From contig JAECUM010096237.1 in NCBI GenBank assembly GCA_016617855.1, positions 30,048 to 94,047 on the forward strand: 64,000 nt of DNA. The letters are read 5' to 3'. The first letter of the stretch is position 1. Every line of letters starts with the position of its first letter. Of this stretch, positions 12,701 to 25,120 are shown in pieces. Under the pieces are notes generated by a model, which was given only the letters and a program-made list of their open reading frames with translations, did no database searches and was not told the DNA's origin. A program made the position numbers and the translations under genes. The DNA comes from Megalonaias nervosa (Eukaryota > Mollusca > Bivalvia > Unionida > Unionidae).

Positions 12701-15120
12701 TGCATTTCTAACTTGTACAGCAACATTATTTTCTACAAATCTTCTGTCTGTACCATTCTCTTGAAGCCAACATATGCATCATATACAAATTTGATTAAAA
12801 AAATTATTCTTTTCAGAATTCTTAGGATAATGTTTCACTTCAATAGGTTCAGCTTTTTTTATTTGACTGTGAAAGTAACTGGAACTTGCCAGAAAACAAG
12901 ACATCTTTTTGCACTCTGATTAAACTATACTGTTTCTTTTATCTATAAAATGTATCCTTCCTATCTTGAATTTACAAGAAACCAAAATAATTTCTACAAA
13001 ATGTAAAATCTTTTATAAATATGAGGGGGGGGGTGCTACTGTATATCTTGTCAAAGAGTAAGTGAAAGAACCTCCAACGAGTTATTCCTTTGATTATTCT
13101 ATCATTGTAGCTTCTGTTTAACTATCTATGGTTCTCAGATTAGTCCAACTCTGATGGCCAGGGCATCAAAGAAAAACTAATAGACTGATAAATGGGCAAA
13201 ACACAATATCCAATTATTTTGAGAAATGCAATATCTCTTCTGTGGCCTTTTTTTGACTCTTGGTATAGAAATCAATTTTGGCTGAGGGATCACAACTAGG
13301 GAATGAGCAAAACTTGTGTGACTTTAATGTCTTCTTCCAGAGTGTAGATGCATTAATGAGGCATGCAAAAGGCTACATTACCTTTCTTCAAGAGAATCAG
13401 GCCATTATGGAGGAAGGAAAGAACCTCAGTGGTACCAAGTTTATCAACTAAAAAGTACATTAAATGGTAATGGGGGGGGGGATATCTTGATGATTTCATA
13501 CTTATTAGCCTGGTAAACACAAGTGGAGATAATATGGCTGATTACATCCTCTTCCCTGCATCTGACACAATATTTTTGCTGATGGAAATTCCTTGTCAAG
13601 CTCAGAAGAAGGGAAAAAAACCAAAGCCATTACCAAGGTAATCAACATCTGCATTTTAATCTAATTTAACCCCTGTGTACCAGCCTTGATACAATAATTT
13701 TAGATTTTTAAAAATGATCACCCTATATAAAATGCAGAGAAACTTCATTCCTGTGTAGGCATTTAACTTAGGAAAGCAATTAAAGTCTTAAAGACTTCCT
13801 TCTTTTTAAAACAAAAGTCTCCATGCCATGATTCAAACTGTCTCTCCATCTATAACACAAACAGCTGACCTCCCATATAGGTGCAACATATCAATCAACT
13901 CTCATATATATATATGCAATAAACTGACAACGAACAGTGCAAAACTAGTATCTAACTAGCCTGAGCGCTTTTGACTCTTAATGAGTCTTTTTCAAAGGCA
14001 ATAACAAAACATAGACAAGACAAACAAATAAAACACAAAAACTGTTCTGTTCGCAAAACTTTACATGGCTGTTTCTACAGGAATTAAACCTTTAAATTTA
14101 TTATGTTTCAACTAGTTTATTTCAACTTGTTGCGGATGCTTGAAAATATTTTTATTTTTATATATTTTCCAAGGAACTGCTGCCCAATCTGACTTGCATT
14201 ATTGCATTTTTGGATATATAATCTGGAGGTGAGACAGGTGTTGCTTGAACCAAGTGTTGCTATGGCTATTTTGACTATATAAAACAATTTCAGATCTTTA
14301 GATCTCGAAATTTTTCATCCAAATTTCATGAAACTTTCACAATTTACAAGCATGTGTTCATTCAATTACCATGATTTTTTTATGAAGAAAAACACCAATT
14401 TGAATTAAATAGCTGTGCTGATTAGTAGTGGTGGTGGGGTTTAAGCACTCTCCTCAAATCAGAGAGGTCAACTGTTCATACATTATTTGCACTGATAACC
14501 TCTAACATGTGTATTTTAAGTCTGTTAGGTTTAAGATTTTAAAAAATGTCAAGGGACAAGGCTGAGAAGGAATGAATGTCCTGGGAGAGGAAAATTACAA
14601 ACAACTAAATTCAGTAAAAGAGGTTACTTTACTGCCAATTTTCAATGGTAATGTGGAAAATAATCCTATCAAATTCCATCATGGTGATCAGTCTTGAAGG
14701 CACTTGATAACAGAAAAGTACAAAGTGATCATGCTGTGCTGCAGAGTTGTGCTGTTTAGAATTAACTTTTTACTGTAGCTCCAATCTGCCTCATTAATTA
14801 GCGATGAACATCATGGGGCAATACCATTAGCAGTAAAGCCTGCCATGGCCTACTGATTCCATGCTGCACTGGTATCTGCATTGATAGGAGTCAAGATCTA
14901 ACTTTAGATACTGGTTTATTGTTCAATCTTTTAAATGAACCTCCTTACCAATGATCATTCTAGCTGTAAACACTATCAGCTTCAGCTGAGATTTTACTCA
15001 CCATGGAAGCTTTCAGCACTTAATGTGACTTTTTAACTTCTGGATTTATACATTCAGCATTGGTACTAAGGTCCATGATGCAACAAAATCCTACAGGAAT
15101 CACAGATTGTGGAAGTAAGC
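12701..15120. other. No gene recognised; homopolymer G tracts
   Basis: Unassigned intron sequence. G runs of nine to ten bases lie at about 13024 and 13470, and a short (AT)n at 13905. The hairpin motif at 13.97 kb is listed separately. Confidence 0.55.
13962..14003. other. Short hairpin-bearing repeat-end motif
   Basis: AGCCTGAGCGCTTTTGACTC-TTAATGAGTCTTTTTCAAAGG contains the stem GACTC-TTAAT-GAGTC. It looks like the end motif of a dispersed element, but I could not find a second copy in the window. Confidence 0.3.
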
Positions 15121-15128
15121 TTCTATCA

Positions 15129-15349
15129 CAGGGGTGCACAACCTTTTTCGGCCAAGGGCCATATTGCATTTTCTAAGACCACTCGAGGGCCGCAAACACT
15201 AATTTATTTTCTAAGACCACTCGAGGGCTGCAAACACTAATTTCTTTAATATAATTAGATTTCTGCATTGTTTTACTTTGCCCTGAGGGCCGGACAGAAC
15301 ACGTTCGATGGCCGGATCCGGCCTGCGGGCCATGGGCTGTGCTCCCCTG
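15129..15349. mobile_element. hAT-type MITE with perfect 8-bp target-site duplication
   Basis: The 221-bp element starts CAGGGGTGCACAAC and ends GTGCTCCCCTG, short terminal inverted repeats of the hAT superfamily. TTCTATCA flanks it exactly on both sides (15121-15128 and 15350-15357), the 8-bp duplication expected of hAT transposase. It has no coding capacity. Internally a 38-bp segment (TTCTAAGACCACTCGAGGGC...) is duplicated at 15171 and 15209. It is much more GC-rich than the surroundings. Perfect duplications suggest a fairly recent insertion. Confidence 0.9.
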
Positions 15350-15817
15350 TTCTATCAGGATAGAGTACCAAAGATAAAATGTATTTAAAAAAGTCAAGTT
15401 TATTTTATCCAATCACTTCTTTGTACATCTGCCAAATAAGGGGCCACAGGTGCAAAGGACATTGACCTTACCTGAATCTGTGCAAGGGTTACAAACATAT
15501 TAAATTCAGGAGTAAATAAAGCCAATTTATTTAGCTACTCAAGTACAAATAAGTAAGGAAAGACAATGTCTCCTGATGTGCTGAGAAATGGTTATAGAAC
15601 AGCTGTGAAGTTTCTGGTAATTTACTATGTTGTTGTTGGTAACCTACAGATCTGTGAAATATGGGATTCCTGTGAGATTTGTGAGGTCATGGATTCTAAC
15701 AATGACCATAAAAATTCAAGAAGTCAAAGACATGTTTTAAGGCATCCTTGCTGGGAGTTTACCTGTGATTGACTGGACTGGAATTCCATTTAGAGACAAG
15801 TCAGTCATAAAGTCATG

Positions 15818-16039
15818 TACCATACAGACCCTCTTACAAGCTGAGTCCAACTGCAAACTGCCGAAATCCATATCTGCCATTTCATACAGTGCAAGCAAAT
15901 CTGGGCATGTGCAGTTAGTTAGGGAGTTATCACTAAAACAAATAACACAGACCCTGAACTACAAGCACATTATGCTATGGCACATCAGGATCTTTGTTGT
16001 TTGCAGTCTGACTCGACTTATAAGCAAGCATATACAGTA
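15818..16039. mobile_element. TA-flanked MITE family, copy 5
   Basis: Left TA-CCATACAGACCCTCTTAC, right CTTATAAGCAAGCATATACAG-TA; interior in the opposite sense to copy 4 (GCACATTATGCTATGGCACATC). Divergence marks it as older. Confidence 0.75.
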
Positions 16040-16839
16040 CCACCAATATAAGGATAAATCCAGCCCTGTAAGCCAATACTGGGTGTGGAAGCCTTTAACC
16101 ATCATGGGTACTATTAGGATTCTTAAACTCCTGTTGGACAAATGAAGTCATTGGTAAATAAATTTTGCAAATGATTTGGTCCAACGGGATGGTCCCTCTG
16201 CTGATTCAAGGAAATTTCTCAAGAAGAAGAATACTAAGGAGGTTTGCCACTGCACGGGAGATAGAAGCCAAAAAAGATGGTTTATTTCACCAAGCAGAGA
16301 GGGAAACTAAGATGGACTGCCCCTGAGAACACAAGGACATCTAAGAATCAATATATAAGAAGAAATTACGAATATAAATGAAAAATGAGTTTAAAAAAAG
16401 GAACTGAACTGGAAAAGATGATGGACATGCGCTGAAAACGGAAATTTGTTAAAACAAGATATGGATATTGAATGAAACGTTAATGGACATGCCTTAGGAA
16501 AATGATGAAAATGAAGAAGACAATGGAACTGTTTATAACTTGGATGCAATACACTGATGGATAGACAAAGGAACTGAATTTGCTAATTTAATTGTGGAAG
16601 ACTACTTTCAATAGTGTTATTGTAACTTTTGTTATCAGATACTGAACATATACCTGTGAACTGAAAGAGGATTCTTCGAAACTGCAATACAGAAAGATTT
16701 TATATTAAATAGAGATACAGAGCTTGATTAGACGAACAGACATTTACTAGAATTTCTGACTGCTTATATTGTTCTTTACTATATCTTCTGCAGCTGATAA
16801 AATTGAAGTAAGTGTATAGATAAATTGAAATAGAAACTA

Positions 16840-17075
16840 AAGCTTTAGATAATATACTTTACAAATCAGGTGACTATTAAATATGGAATTTAATGTTAAC
16901 AATCACATACAAATCTAAATCAAGTTAATCGATATGACAAAAGTTTTAGATAATATACTTTTACTAATCATGGAAAATTAGAAATAGTGTGTCTATCAAT
17001 TATGGAAATTAAGGATAATGGAAAAATGCTAATAACTACATACAAATCTAAATTAAATTAATCGATATGACAAAA
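16840..17075. repeat. Diverged direct repeat pair
   Basis: TTTAGATAATATACTTT occurs at 16843 and 16945, and CATACAAATCTAAAT followed by TTAATCGATATGACAAAA occurs near 16905 and 17038. An old, unequal tandem duplication. Confidence 0.6.
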
Positions 17076-17117
17076 TGTGTGGAAAACATTAGTGAGTACG
17101 ACTCATAGGAATTGAGT

Positions 17118-17167
17118 GGCACGTGCACATGGCGCTCACTATTGAGAGCGCAGATTGTGCACGTGCC
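17118..17167. repeat. GC-rich hairpin
   Basis: Arms GGCACGTGCACA-TG-GCGCTC (17118-17137) and GAGCGC-AGAT-TGTGCACGTGCC (17146-17167) with an 8-base loop. Strongly GC-rich inside an AT-rich block. Confidence 0.8.
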
Positions 17168-17434
17168 CCATGTGTCTAGTAGATATGAACGAATTGAGCA
17201 GCTTATGCTATAGTAACAAGAGATAAAAACTAAAAATTTTCTTTCTTCTGATAATAAAATAATATGGTATATAAATATTTATAAAAAAGACTATAAATAA
17301 ACAAATTGGAAATTTGAATTGGTGTACAAACCCTATTACAAAATTTTAAATCAAAATTGTTTAAAATAATACATGATGCATATACACTTGGAAAAAAACA
17401 TAAATACATAAAAACCCTTTCACTTTAGAACCAG

Positions 17435-17469
17435 GGGGTCCCTCAGATGATGTAATTCTGAGGGGGACC
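17435..17469. repeat. Short hairpin
   Basis: GGGTCCCTCAGA and TCTGAGGGGGACC are inverted around a 10-base loop. Confidence 0.75.
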
Positions 17470-17524
17470 ACGCCAAAAACGGTACTATTAGGCCTCTAAT
17501 GGCAAATGGCAATTGTGTCTTGGT

Positions 17525-17622
17525 CCAGTGTGTATGTGTGTTTGTGTGTGTGTTTTGGATTTTTAAAGTAGCTTTAACAATTTTGCAGTCATATCACTAC
17601 GCTGTCTGCAGTGTGGCAGTTT
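17525..17622 (-). mobile_element. SINE family A, 3' fragment
   Basis: Only the tail-proximal part is present: (TG)n-like GTGTATGTGTGTTTGTGTG, then AAAGTAGCTTTAACAATTTT and GTCTGCAGTGTGGCAG, ending abruptly in a T run. A 5'-truncated copy. Confidence 0.7.
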
Positions 17623-17624
17623 TT

Positions 17625-20367
17625 TAAGTTCTTGTTAAAACATCTTCTACAAGAAAATGAACAGACAGAAAGGGTTTTCTAAAGTTTCTGAACAGAAAGG
17701 ACCTGAATGCTCACAATTCCTATCTGCATTGACCTAAGTGATTTTCATTTTTCCATATATCTTTATTATTTAAAATGGCATACAAAAATGAAGACATTCT
17801 TAAAGCAGTGCCCAATAAAATACCTCAAGCATGAAACACACTTTAAGGCATTTAATATTCTACAGGTGATGGAAGCCTCGAGTCATTCTTGTAGCATCAA
17901 AATCAACTTATGAATACTTACAGGTGGCAAGTCAATGCTAATGAATGCAAATATATGCAGCATTTCTACAGCAATTTATCAAGTTTTTCGACATTTTGTA
18001 TGTCTGAACATGGAGAATTAAAGCTGATTCATTCCCCAAGTCTTTCACTGTTATAAAGATGTTGAAAATTACCATACAAAACACCAAACAAATGTAGTGT
18101 TTAAATCAATCACAGTACATTCACAAAATCTCTCAAAAACTTTATATGTTTATTTTTCCCAAGTCATTATTAGTTATCTACATTAAACCATATCTGGTAA
18201 CATGTCTTTCAAAAACAAAAGAAAGATCAAAATCATTCCTGGTTGGAGAGAATCCTACAAAGAAGCTGGGTGGTAATCCAGCTGAGCAGTTTACTGTAAC
18301 AATTCATGCGCAAGACGGAACAATTCATGCAGAAAATGCAATTTCTATTTATACATACTGAAGAGTACAATTCAATGCCAGTCTACCATATTATCTAAAG
18401 ACTGGTACACACACACATACAGTTTAGACCTGAGATACCATATCTTAATTTATCAAAAATAATAAGAGGGCCTATCTCATATGAACAATTGTATATTATG
18501 CTATCACTAACCTACCTGTCGTGGAATCCAAATAATTGTATATTATGCTATCACTAACCTACCTGTCGTGGAATCCAAACAATTGTATATTATGCTATCA
18601 CTAACCTACCTGTCGTGGAATCCAAACAATTGTATATTATGCTATCACTAACCTACCTGTCGTGGAATCCAAACAATTGTATATTATGCTATCACTAACC
18701 TACCTGTCGTGGAATCCAAACAATTGTATATTATGCTATCACTAACCTACCTGTCGTGGAATCCAAACAATTGTATATTATGCTATCACTAACCTACCTG
18801 TCGTGGAATCCAAACAATTGTATATTATGCTATCACTAACCTACCTGTCGTGGAATCCAAACAATTGTATATTATGCTATCACTAACCTACCTGTCGTGG
18901 AATCCAAACAATTGTATATTATGCTATCACTAACCTACCTGTCGTGGAATCCAAACAATTGTATATTATGCTATCACTAACCTACCTGTCGTGGAATCCA
19001 AACAATTGTATATTATGCTATCACTAACCTACCTGTCGTGGAATCCAAACAATTGTATATTATGCTATCACTAACCTAGCTGTCGTGGAATCCAAACAAT
19101 TGTATATTATGCTATCACTAACCTAGCTGTTGTGGAATCCAAATAATTATAATTTATTACTCTGTGTAAGAGTCTTAATTTATTTTTTTGCCATTTCTGA
19201 TGGCTGAATTTCATAAAAGTGTATCTTGACAACTTATGTTGCAAGTTGACAGCATTATGACATAATCTTTGATATCAAGTTGATTTATCCGCCAAATAAG
19301 ACCAAAATTAGGTAAATACTCTACCAATTTCATGTGGATGTAAAACAAGGTGAATGTAAAGCAACGTCATCAAAATTACAACAGTGTCAATTTATTTCTT
19401 TTTAAATATCATCAAAATTACAAGTACTCAACATCTGAATGCAAAATAAAGATTCATAAAATAAAAACAGGGTCTATTCTACAACATGTGATTCCGGAAT
19501 TTACAGTAATTTTTAAAAAGTATATCTGAAAATTAAATGGATGTGCAAAAATCATCCACTATATTTTACATTCCTACTTTTATTTGTTTATTATATCCCT
19601 CCAAAATTCAGATAATTACAACCTTTTTTCAATGGAGGAGGGTTGTCCCTGATACTTTCAGTTCTCGATGAGAATGTAAAATATAAATTAATATTTTATA
19701 CTTTATCACTGCTGTAATATTGATCTTTTAGAAAAAAAGATTATTTGCTTTTTTCTGAATCAAAACATTATCCAGTGTATTCCACAGAAACATTTTGTTC
19801 AACATTTGTCACTGAGCAAATTTTACCTCGTTTTAAAAAGTCCTTTACAGAAGGCATTCTGGTCAAACATCAGAGAAGCAAAAACTACAGAGACCTATCT
19901 TATCATACCAAAATTCTAATTTTGACATACTTTCTAGTTTCTGCAATCATTCTGGCCAAAAATTATATTTTAAGCTAAACATCACTGACTCCGATTGAAG
20001 AGATGTGTCTCAATCAGCCAATGAAATTCTCCATGTTTACACAAAATATAATGATCATCTTTTCATCACAATGATGCACTACACCACCTTATGTCACGAG
20101 CCAATCAAATCATTTTTCCAAATTCTGGAAAGATTCATTCTGATGTCACAAGCCAAGGTCACTTTTTAGCAAGACCCTCATTCAGTGGAAATCTCACAAG
20201 AGGTCTAGTTAAACAAGACTAGAAAAATTCAGTGCATCTCGATGAATGTGGTTGGAACTCTTAAATATGTACCTGATCACATGACATTAAACTTGTCATT
20301 AGTGCTTTTTTGTTTAGTAAAGAACATATTAATATCCAAAAACTAATGATGCAGGGTTTTCTTTTGA
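17625..20367. other. No gene recognised outside the 47-bp array
   Basis: Flanks of the 18.5-19.1 kb array and the sequence up to the LINE. No conserved coding or element ends seen. Confidence 0.55.
18486..19147. repeat. Homogeneous 47-bp satellite-like array, 14 units
   Basis: Unit CAATTGTATATTATGCTATC-ACTAACCTACCTGTCGTGG-AATCCAAA, 47 bp, about 14 copies. Nearly all are identical; only the first junction and the last two units carry substitutions (TAATTG, CTAGCTG, TTGTGG). No spacers, so not a CRISPR-like structure. Confidence 0.96.
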
Positions 20368-22328
20368 TTTCGCACTGCTAAAAGAGACTGCCGTAAAGCT
20401 GAGAGGCTTTGGCTTTCCACCAGACTCACTATTCATAAGCAAATCTATGATGCCGCTAAGAAGAATGTCACAAACATAGTCCATGCAACGAAATCAGCCC
20501 ACTACAGTACTAAGATCATGGAAAGTTCCAGCTGCAAAGAGCTATTTGAGATTACTAACAAGCCAATGTCAAGGAACAAATGTACACCACTTCCAACTAC
20601 CTTCTCTCTAGTCGACCTTCCGGACCTGTTTGCAAATTTCTTCCATGACAAAGTACAAACCATCAGAGATAAACTTGACAACACAATTTCAATTAACTCG
20701 TCGTCACCATACAGTTGCGATACAGAATTTCAGCGGCAACCGTTAGCAGCATTTGAACCTGTCTCCATGGATTTAGTACGTACAATCCTGATGAAGAGTG
20801 CACCAGAGTCATGTGAACTTGATCCGATTCCGACGTCACTGCTGCTTGAGTGCTTAGATCCAATATTGCCTTCACTAACTGATGTTATTAATACTTCTCT
20901 TTCATCAGGGGAATTGCCATCATTTTACAAAACTGCCACTGTAAAGCCTCTGCTGAAGAAACCAACACTAGACCATAATGATTTAAAGAACTACTGCCCA
21001 ATTTCTAATCTCCCATTCATGTCAAAAATCTTACAAAAAGTTGTTCTATCCCAACTTGTACCTCATCTGAATTCAAACAGTCTTTATTACAATGTACAGT
21101 CCGCATATCGCCCTTGCCACAATACTGAAACTACTCTTCTGAAAGTAGTCAATGACCTTCTCTCTGCTTTGGATAGCGGAAAGATTACAGTCCTCACTCT
21201 CCTTGACTTGTCTGCAGCATTTGACACTACAGACCATGATATATTACTTCACCGTCTCCAGCATGTATTTGGCATTCATGATACAGCCTTACTATGGTTC
21301 AAGTCCTACTTGGTCAACAGGAAACGAATTGTGTCCGCAAATGGAAAACACTCCAGCCCAGTCGATCTATGCTGTGGTGTTCCACAGGGGTCTGTTCTTG
21401 GACCTTTTCTCTTCATTCTATACACTCAGCCACTCTCAAGTGTCATAGATCATCATCCAGTGTCTCACCAATGGTATGCTGATGACACCCAAATATACAA
21501 ATCTAGCCATCCAACTGAAGTTGAAGCTACCATCCAAGGCGCAGAGAGGTGCATTTCCGATGTGAAATCATGGATGACATGTAACAAGCTGCAGATGAAT
21601 GATGATAAAACTGAAGCCATTCTGATTACAACACAAAGACTTTCTCATTCACATCCTTTACCTCAGACAACAAATATCAGCAACACCAACATTAAATTCA
21701 CACAGTCAGGACAAAACCTAGGTATTACTCTTGACAGTACTCTCTCATTGCACCAACATGTCATGAACATATGCAAGGCTGAATATCTTGAGCTGAGACG
21801 CATCAGCTCCATTCGCAAGTATCTTTCAGTAGATGCCACTAAAACACTTGTGTGTTCCTTAGTACTTTCAAGACTGGACTATTGTAACTCAATTCTGTCT
21901 GGTTCGTCTCAATATCTACTCCAGAAACTTCAAAAAGTTCAAAACACAGCTTCTCGGATCATCCTTGAGTACCATGATCAGAGCATGCCTCCCCCCTGCT
22001 CTGTACCCTACACTGGCTATCCATACGATCCAGAAATAAACACAAAATTTGTTCTCTGTGCTACGTTTCACTGACGGGCTCTAGTCCAACATACCTATCT
22101 GACCTCACCCATGTGTACAAACCAGTAAGATACTTACGCTCCTCTTCTGACACTCATATTCTCATTACTCCCACTATGAAAATTAAATCATATGGACAAC
22201 GCTCTTTTGCATACCAGGGCCCAGCAACATGGAACGAATTGCCCACTGAACTTAGACACAAAGACACAGTGATCTCGTTCAAGAGTGCTCTTAAAACTCA
22301 CCTATTTCAACTGCAAGAACAGACTTAA
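20368..22328 (+). pseudogene. Reverse transcriptase of the CR1/L2-group LINE, frameshifted
   Basis: Encodes RNA-dependent DNA polymerase for target-primed reverse transcription. Numbered from the ATG at 20518, visible blocks are PISNLPFMSKIL (fingers), LLDLSAAFDTTDHDIL (block A), CGVPQGSVLGP (block B), WYADDTQIY with the catalytic YADD at residues 320-323, and SWMTCNKLQMNDDKTE. SRLDYCNSILSG follows in the thumb/C-terminal part. Upstream of the ATG the same frame stays open to 20368 and reads AKRDCRKAERLW, the EN-RT linker of the family, so the ATG is not a true start. The frame breaks near a C tract at 21990-21999; the next frame continues with LHWLSIRSRNK, TYLSDLTHVYKP and GPATWNELPTELRH to a stop at 22328. 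No endonuclease domain. Confidence 0.87.
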
Positions 22329-22528
22329 AGACCTAATAATGTATCCTTACCTTAAATATTTACAGCATGTTTTCTGTTTTCTAATTTTGTGGTGTTTGTT
22401 TTTATTTTTGTAATCATATCATTATATATGTTTTTTAAGTGTTGTCAAATGTTGTAAAGTGCTTAGAGCTTCTAAAAATTAGGCGCTATACAAAGTCCTC
22501 ATTATTATTATTATTATTATTATTATTT
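20368..22528 (+). mobile_element. 5'-truncated CR1/L2-group non-LTR retrotransposon (LINE)
   Basis: This is the 3' two kilobases of a LINE, inserted in sense opposite to the host gene. The open frame starts after a TGA at 20365 and runs into the reverse-transcriptase domain. Upstream endonuclease sequence is absent, the usual 5' truncation of target-primed insertion. The 3' UTR ends with a short GCGCTATA-containing hairpin segment followed by (ATT)n at 22500-22528, a tail style I associate with CR1/L2-group elements. I see no clear target-site duplication. The copy is dead: no endonuclease and one frameshift. Confidence 0.85.
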
Positions 22529-25040
22529 AAGTACCAGAGTCCCAAAATATTCCTCATGTTGTTTCTATCAAAAAGTATATGTCTGAAAAAGGTTTTCAGA
22601 TATCTCTGAAAATTAGGGACCCTCAGTATGGGGATGTAGATTATCATCAATCAAGTAAACGAAAATCTTGGTTCCTTGTGCACAGATTAAGAAGTCAGTC
22701 CTTCAGCAAGATTACAGCAAAAGTTTTTTTTCACACTTTTTTCTGTTGTTATTAAAAAAAAAAGTTTAAAATAACTTTGCAGAATAAACATATTCTTTTA
22801 CTGAGTTTCATTAATCTGCACTCAAATTATAAATGTATATATCTTCTGAACAAGTATTACTTGTGTCAAAGCACTGAAAGTGGCAGACTTGTGCACTTGG
22901 CTATAGGTTCAATTTTCCTTTATACATTTGTGAGAAGTGTCAACATATACAATCAAAATCATCCATCCCTGCGACCAACCCACCATGCATCATCATCATC
23001 ACCACATAGAGGCTTATCATGCTTACAATCTAAACCAGTTCTAATCCATACAGGTCAAAGAGAAATGACATGACAAATCCCTATTATGCTGTGGGCTTCT
23101 GAACCAGTCATCAGACTGGTGTCCAACCTTGCATTCATGTAATTCTATACTTCCTAGAGAGAAGAGAGAAAGGGCACCAGTCTACACTTGAATGGTGGCC
23201 TTTGGGCTCATGAAAAGACAACACTGCCCTGGATGATTACAGGGTACGTGAGAGGCATTCACTATTTAATTGTATTTTTGCCAACAAGATTTAAATGAAC
23301 ACAGAATTTAGTTGACCACACTTAAGTTAAAAATGAAATATAGCCCTAGCACTTTTGTCACAGATACTTTTCCATCAGTACTGATATTTTCAATTTATTT
23401 TCTAGATAAGAAAATGGCTTAAAAAAAGAACAATACCTAAAAAAGAAAAGAGTATTTTATTCCACTCAAATTCAGTTAAAGCTCTAAAGTTCAAGATGAA
23501 ACTTTGTCACTATATTTCTACCCTAAGAGAAAAATAAAAAGCAAATAAAACCTTTAAAAATATAGTTAACAGTTAAAATAACATCTATTATTTTATGCAC
23601 TGGCCATGTTCAACATATTCACAATATTAACTAGGATAATGTCTGGAGAGCTAAAGTACAAATAGACATTGTTATAATGTTTATACTGTGGCTGTATCAG
23701 GCGTTTCTAAATGGCTCACTTTCTAGGGGGCCAATTTGTCCTAATTCAGGTGGATCTGTATAAAACTTTGTGCACTGCAATAACAGAGGTAAAGTCTGAA
23801 TTAGGTGGACACAAACACACACAATCAGATGTTAGACAAACTTGGGCATTAATTTTGAAACCTGTCTGATAAACCAAGAGCAAACAATCAGGTATACCTT
23901 CAACATATCCCCAGGTGCAGGTCAAGCTGAGGGAGAAATTAAACATCACAAATTATGCCATGGAAACAAAGATCCAGAAAAACAAATATCCTCCAAAAAA
24001 TAAACAGGTCTGCATGCAAAGCTATTTTGTACATATCTTGGGAGTTAAATGCATCTAGACTATTAGTTATGGGGGCACTTGCTAACTTCAATCTGTAGAG
24101 GACTTTTGTGGAGAAAATAGGTTAGAAGAATGGGCATTCTGGGGTCATGACTCCTTCACATTATGGCGTAAAAATGCAGGGAATCCAACATACTCAAGGT
24201 CCCATCCATATAAAATTGCATGCAACAGTTGACTGACATTGAACAATCCTTGGAAAAGTAAAGCTGCTGAAATACAAAACTTGAAAATGCAACCAGGGGT
24301 CATACCTATTAACTCTTCTAAATGAGACAAAACCAATAAAAGATACCTCTAAATCTGCTAGACAATGTATACACCCTTTTACATCAGAATATGTTAAATG
24401 GTTCCTATGCAAATGTGTAGTGGTGCATGAAAAAATTATGCTGTACAAAAGTAAACAATGCACTGGCCCATTGTCAGCATTCATTTTTAGTCCAATTAAT
24501 CAAAAAGAAAACAAATGCACCAACATGGATCAAATTAATGATCACCCAAATTGTTGAGTCAATTTTCAAACAAAGAACTAAGAATGAAAAGTTGTCTATT
24601 AAAGTCAAAATTGTGTTGCCCTTCCTCAAAATCATACTCAGCATTGCATCTTAGGTATCAAATAAAGCATTATTAATAACTATGATAAAAAATAATTTTT
24701 TAATGATTCTACTCTTCTAAATACAACTTGCCACTTTCAACACATAACAAGTCATGTGTTACTGTAGACATTAATTTCATTATGAACAATAAAAAAAAGA
24801 ATAATCTGGAAGTGTTTCAATGTGATCTGCCAATATTTGTGCAATTTTTTATAAATACCCTCATGGTTGCATGATAATATCCTGTTATCAAACTTATAAA
24901 ATGACAACGTTTGTAACCGATTTAGTTTTTTAAACTTTAATGTTACTATCAGTGGTCTTTTCTTAGATAGGAAACATCTAGGCTGGCACTATAGTTGTGA
25001 TGTCATAAAATTCTGATCCCAAGAAAATTATTTGCATATC
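22529..25040. other. No feature recognised
   Basis: AT-rich intron sequence. A CATCATCATCATCACCAC stretch lies near 22987. Overlapping minus-strand frames at 24145-24484 show no family motif. Confidence 0.55.
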
Positions 25041-25120
25041 CATTTGGTCTGCCAGAAAAGGACAGCACTGTGGAATTTTCCATTACAGCTCATGCTCTCA
25101 TTTAACTTAAGCTTTGATTC
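25041..25120. repeat. Dispersed repeat fragment
   Basis: GGAATTTTCCATTACAGCTC and CTCATTTAACTTAAG match 60.23-60.27 kb with about five differences in 40 bases. Confidence 0.5.

Larger units (their letters stand above)
16041..17524. other. Unassigned block, possibly an old mobile element
   Basis: Purine-rich stretch (GAAGAAGAATACTAAGGAGG, GATGGACATGCGCTG) followed by the direct repeat pair at 16.84-17.07 kb and two hairpins (17118, 17435). No coding frame of note. Composition differs from neighbours, suggesting an inserted element, but I can assign no class or boundaries. Confidence 0.3.

Noticed and set aside
13962..14003. Hammerhead-ribozyme-like motif
   Set aside because: There is a small stem (GACTC/GAGTC), but the required CUGAUGA core is absent.
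16107..17492. GGTACTATTAGG at 16107 and 17481 as target duplications of a 1.36-kb insertion
   Set aside because: A 12-base match between two points is expected by chance many times in 64 kb, and neither inner end shows terminal structure.
18486..19147. CRISPR-like array
   Set aside because: Units are directly abutting with no variable spacers, and the context is eukaryotic.
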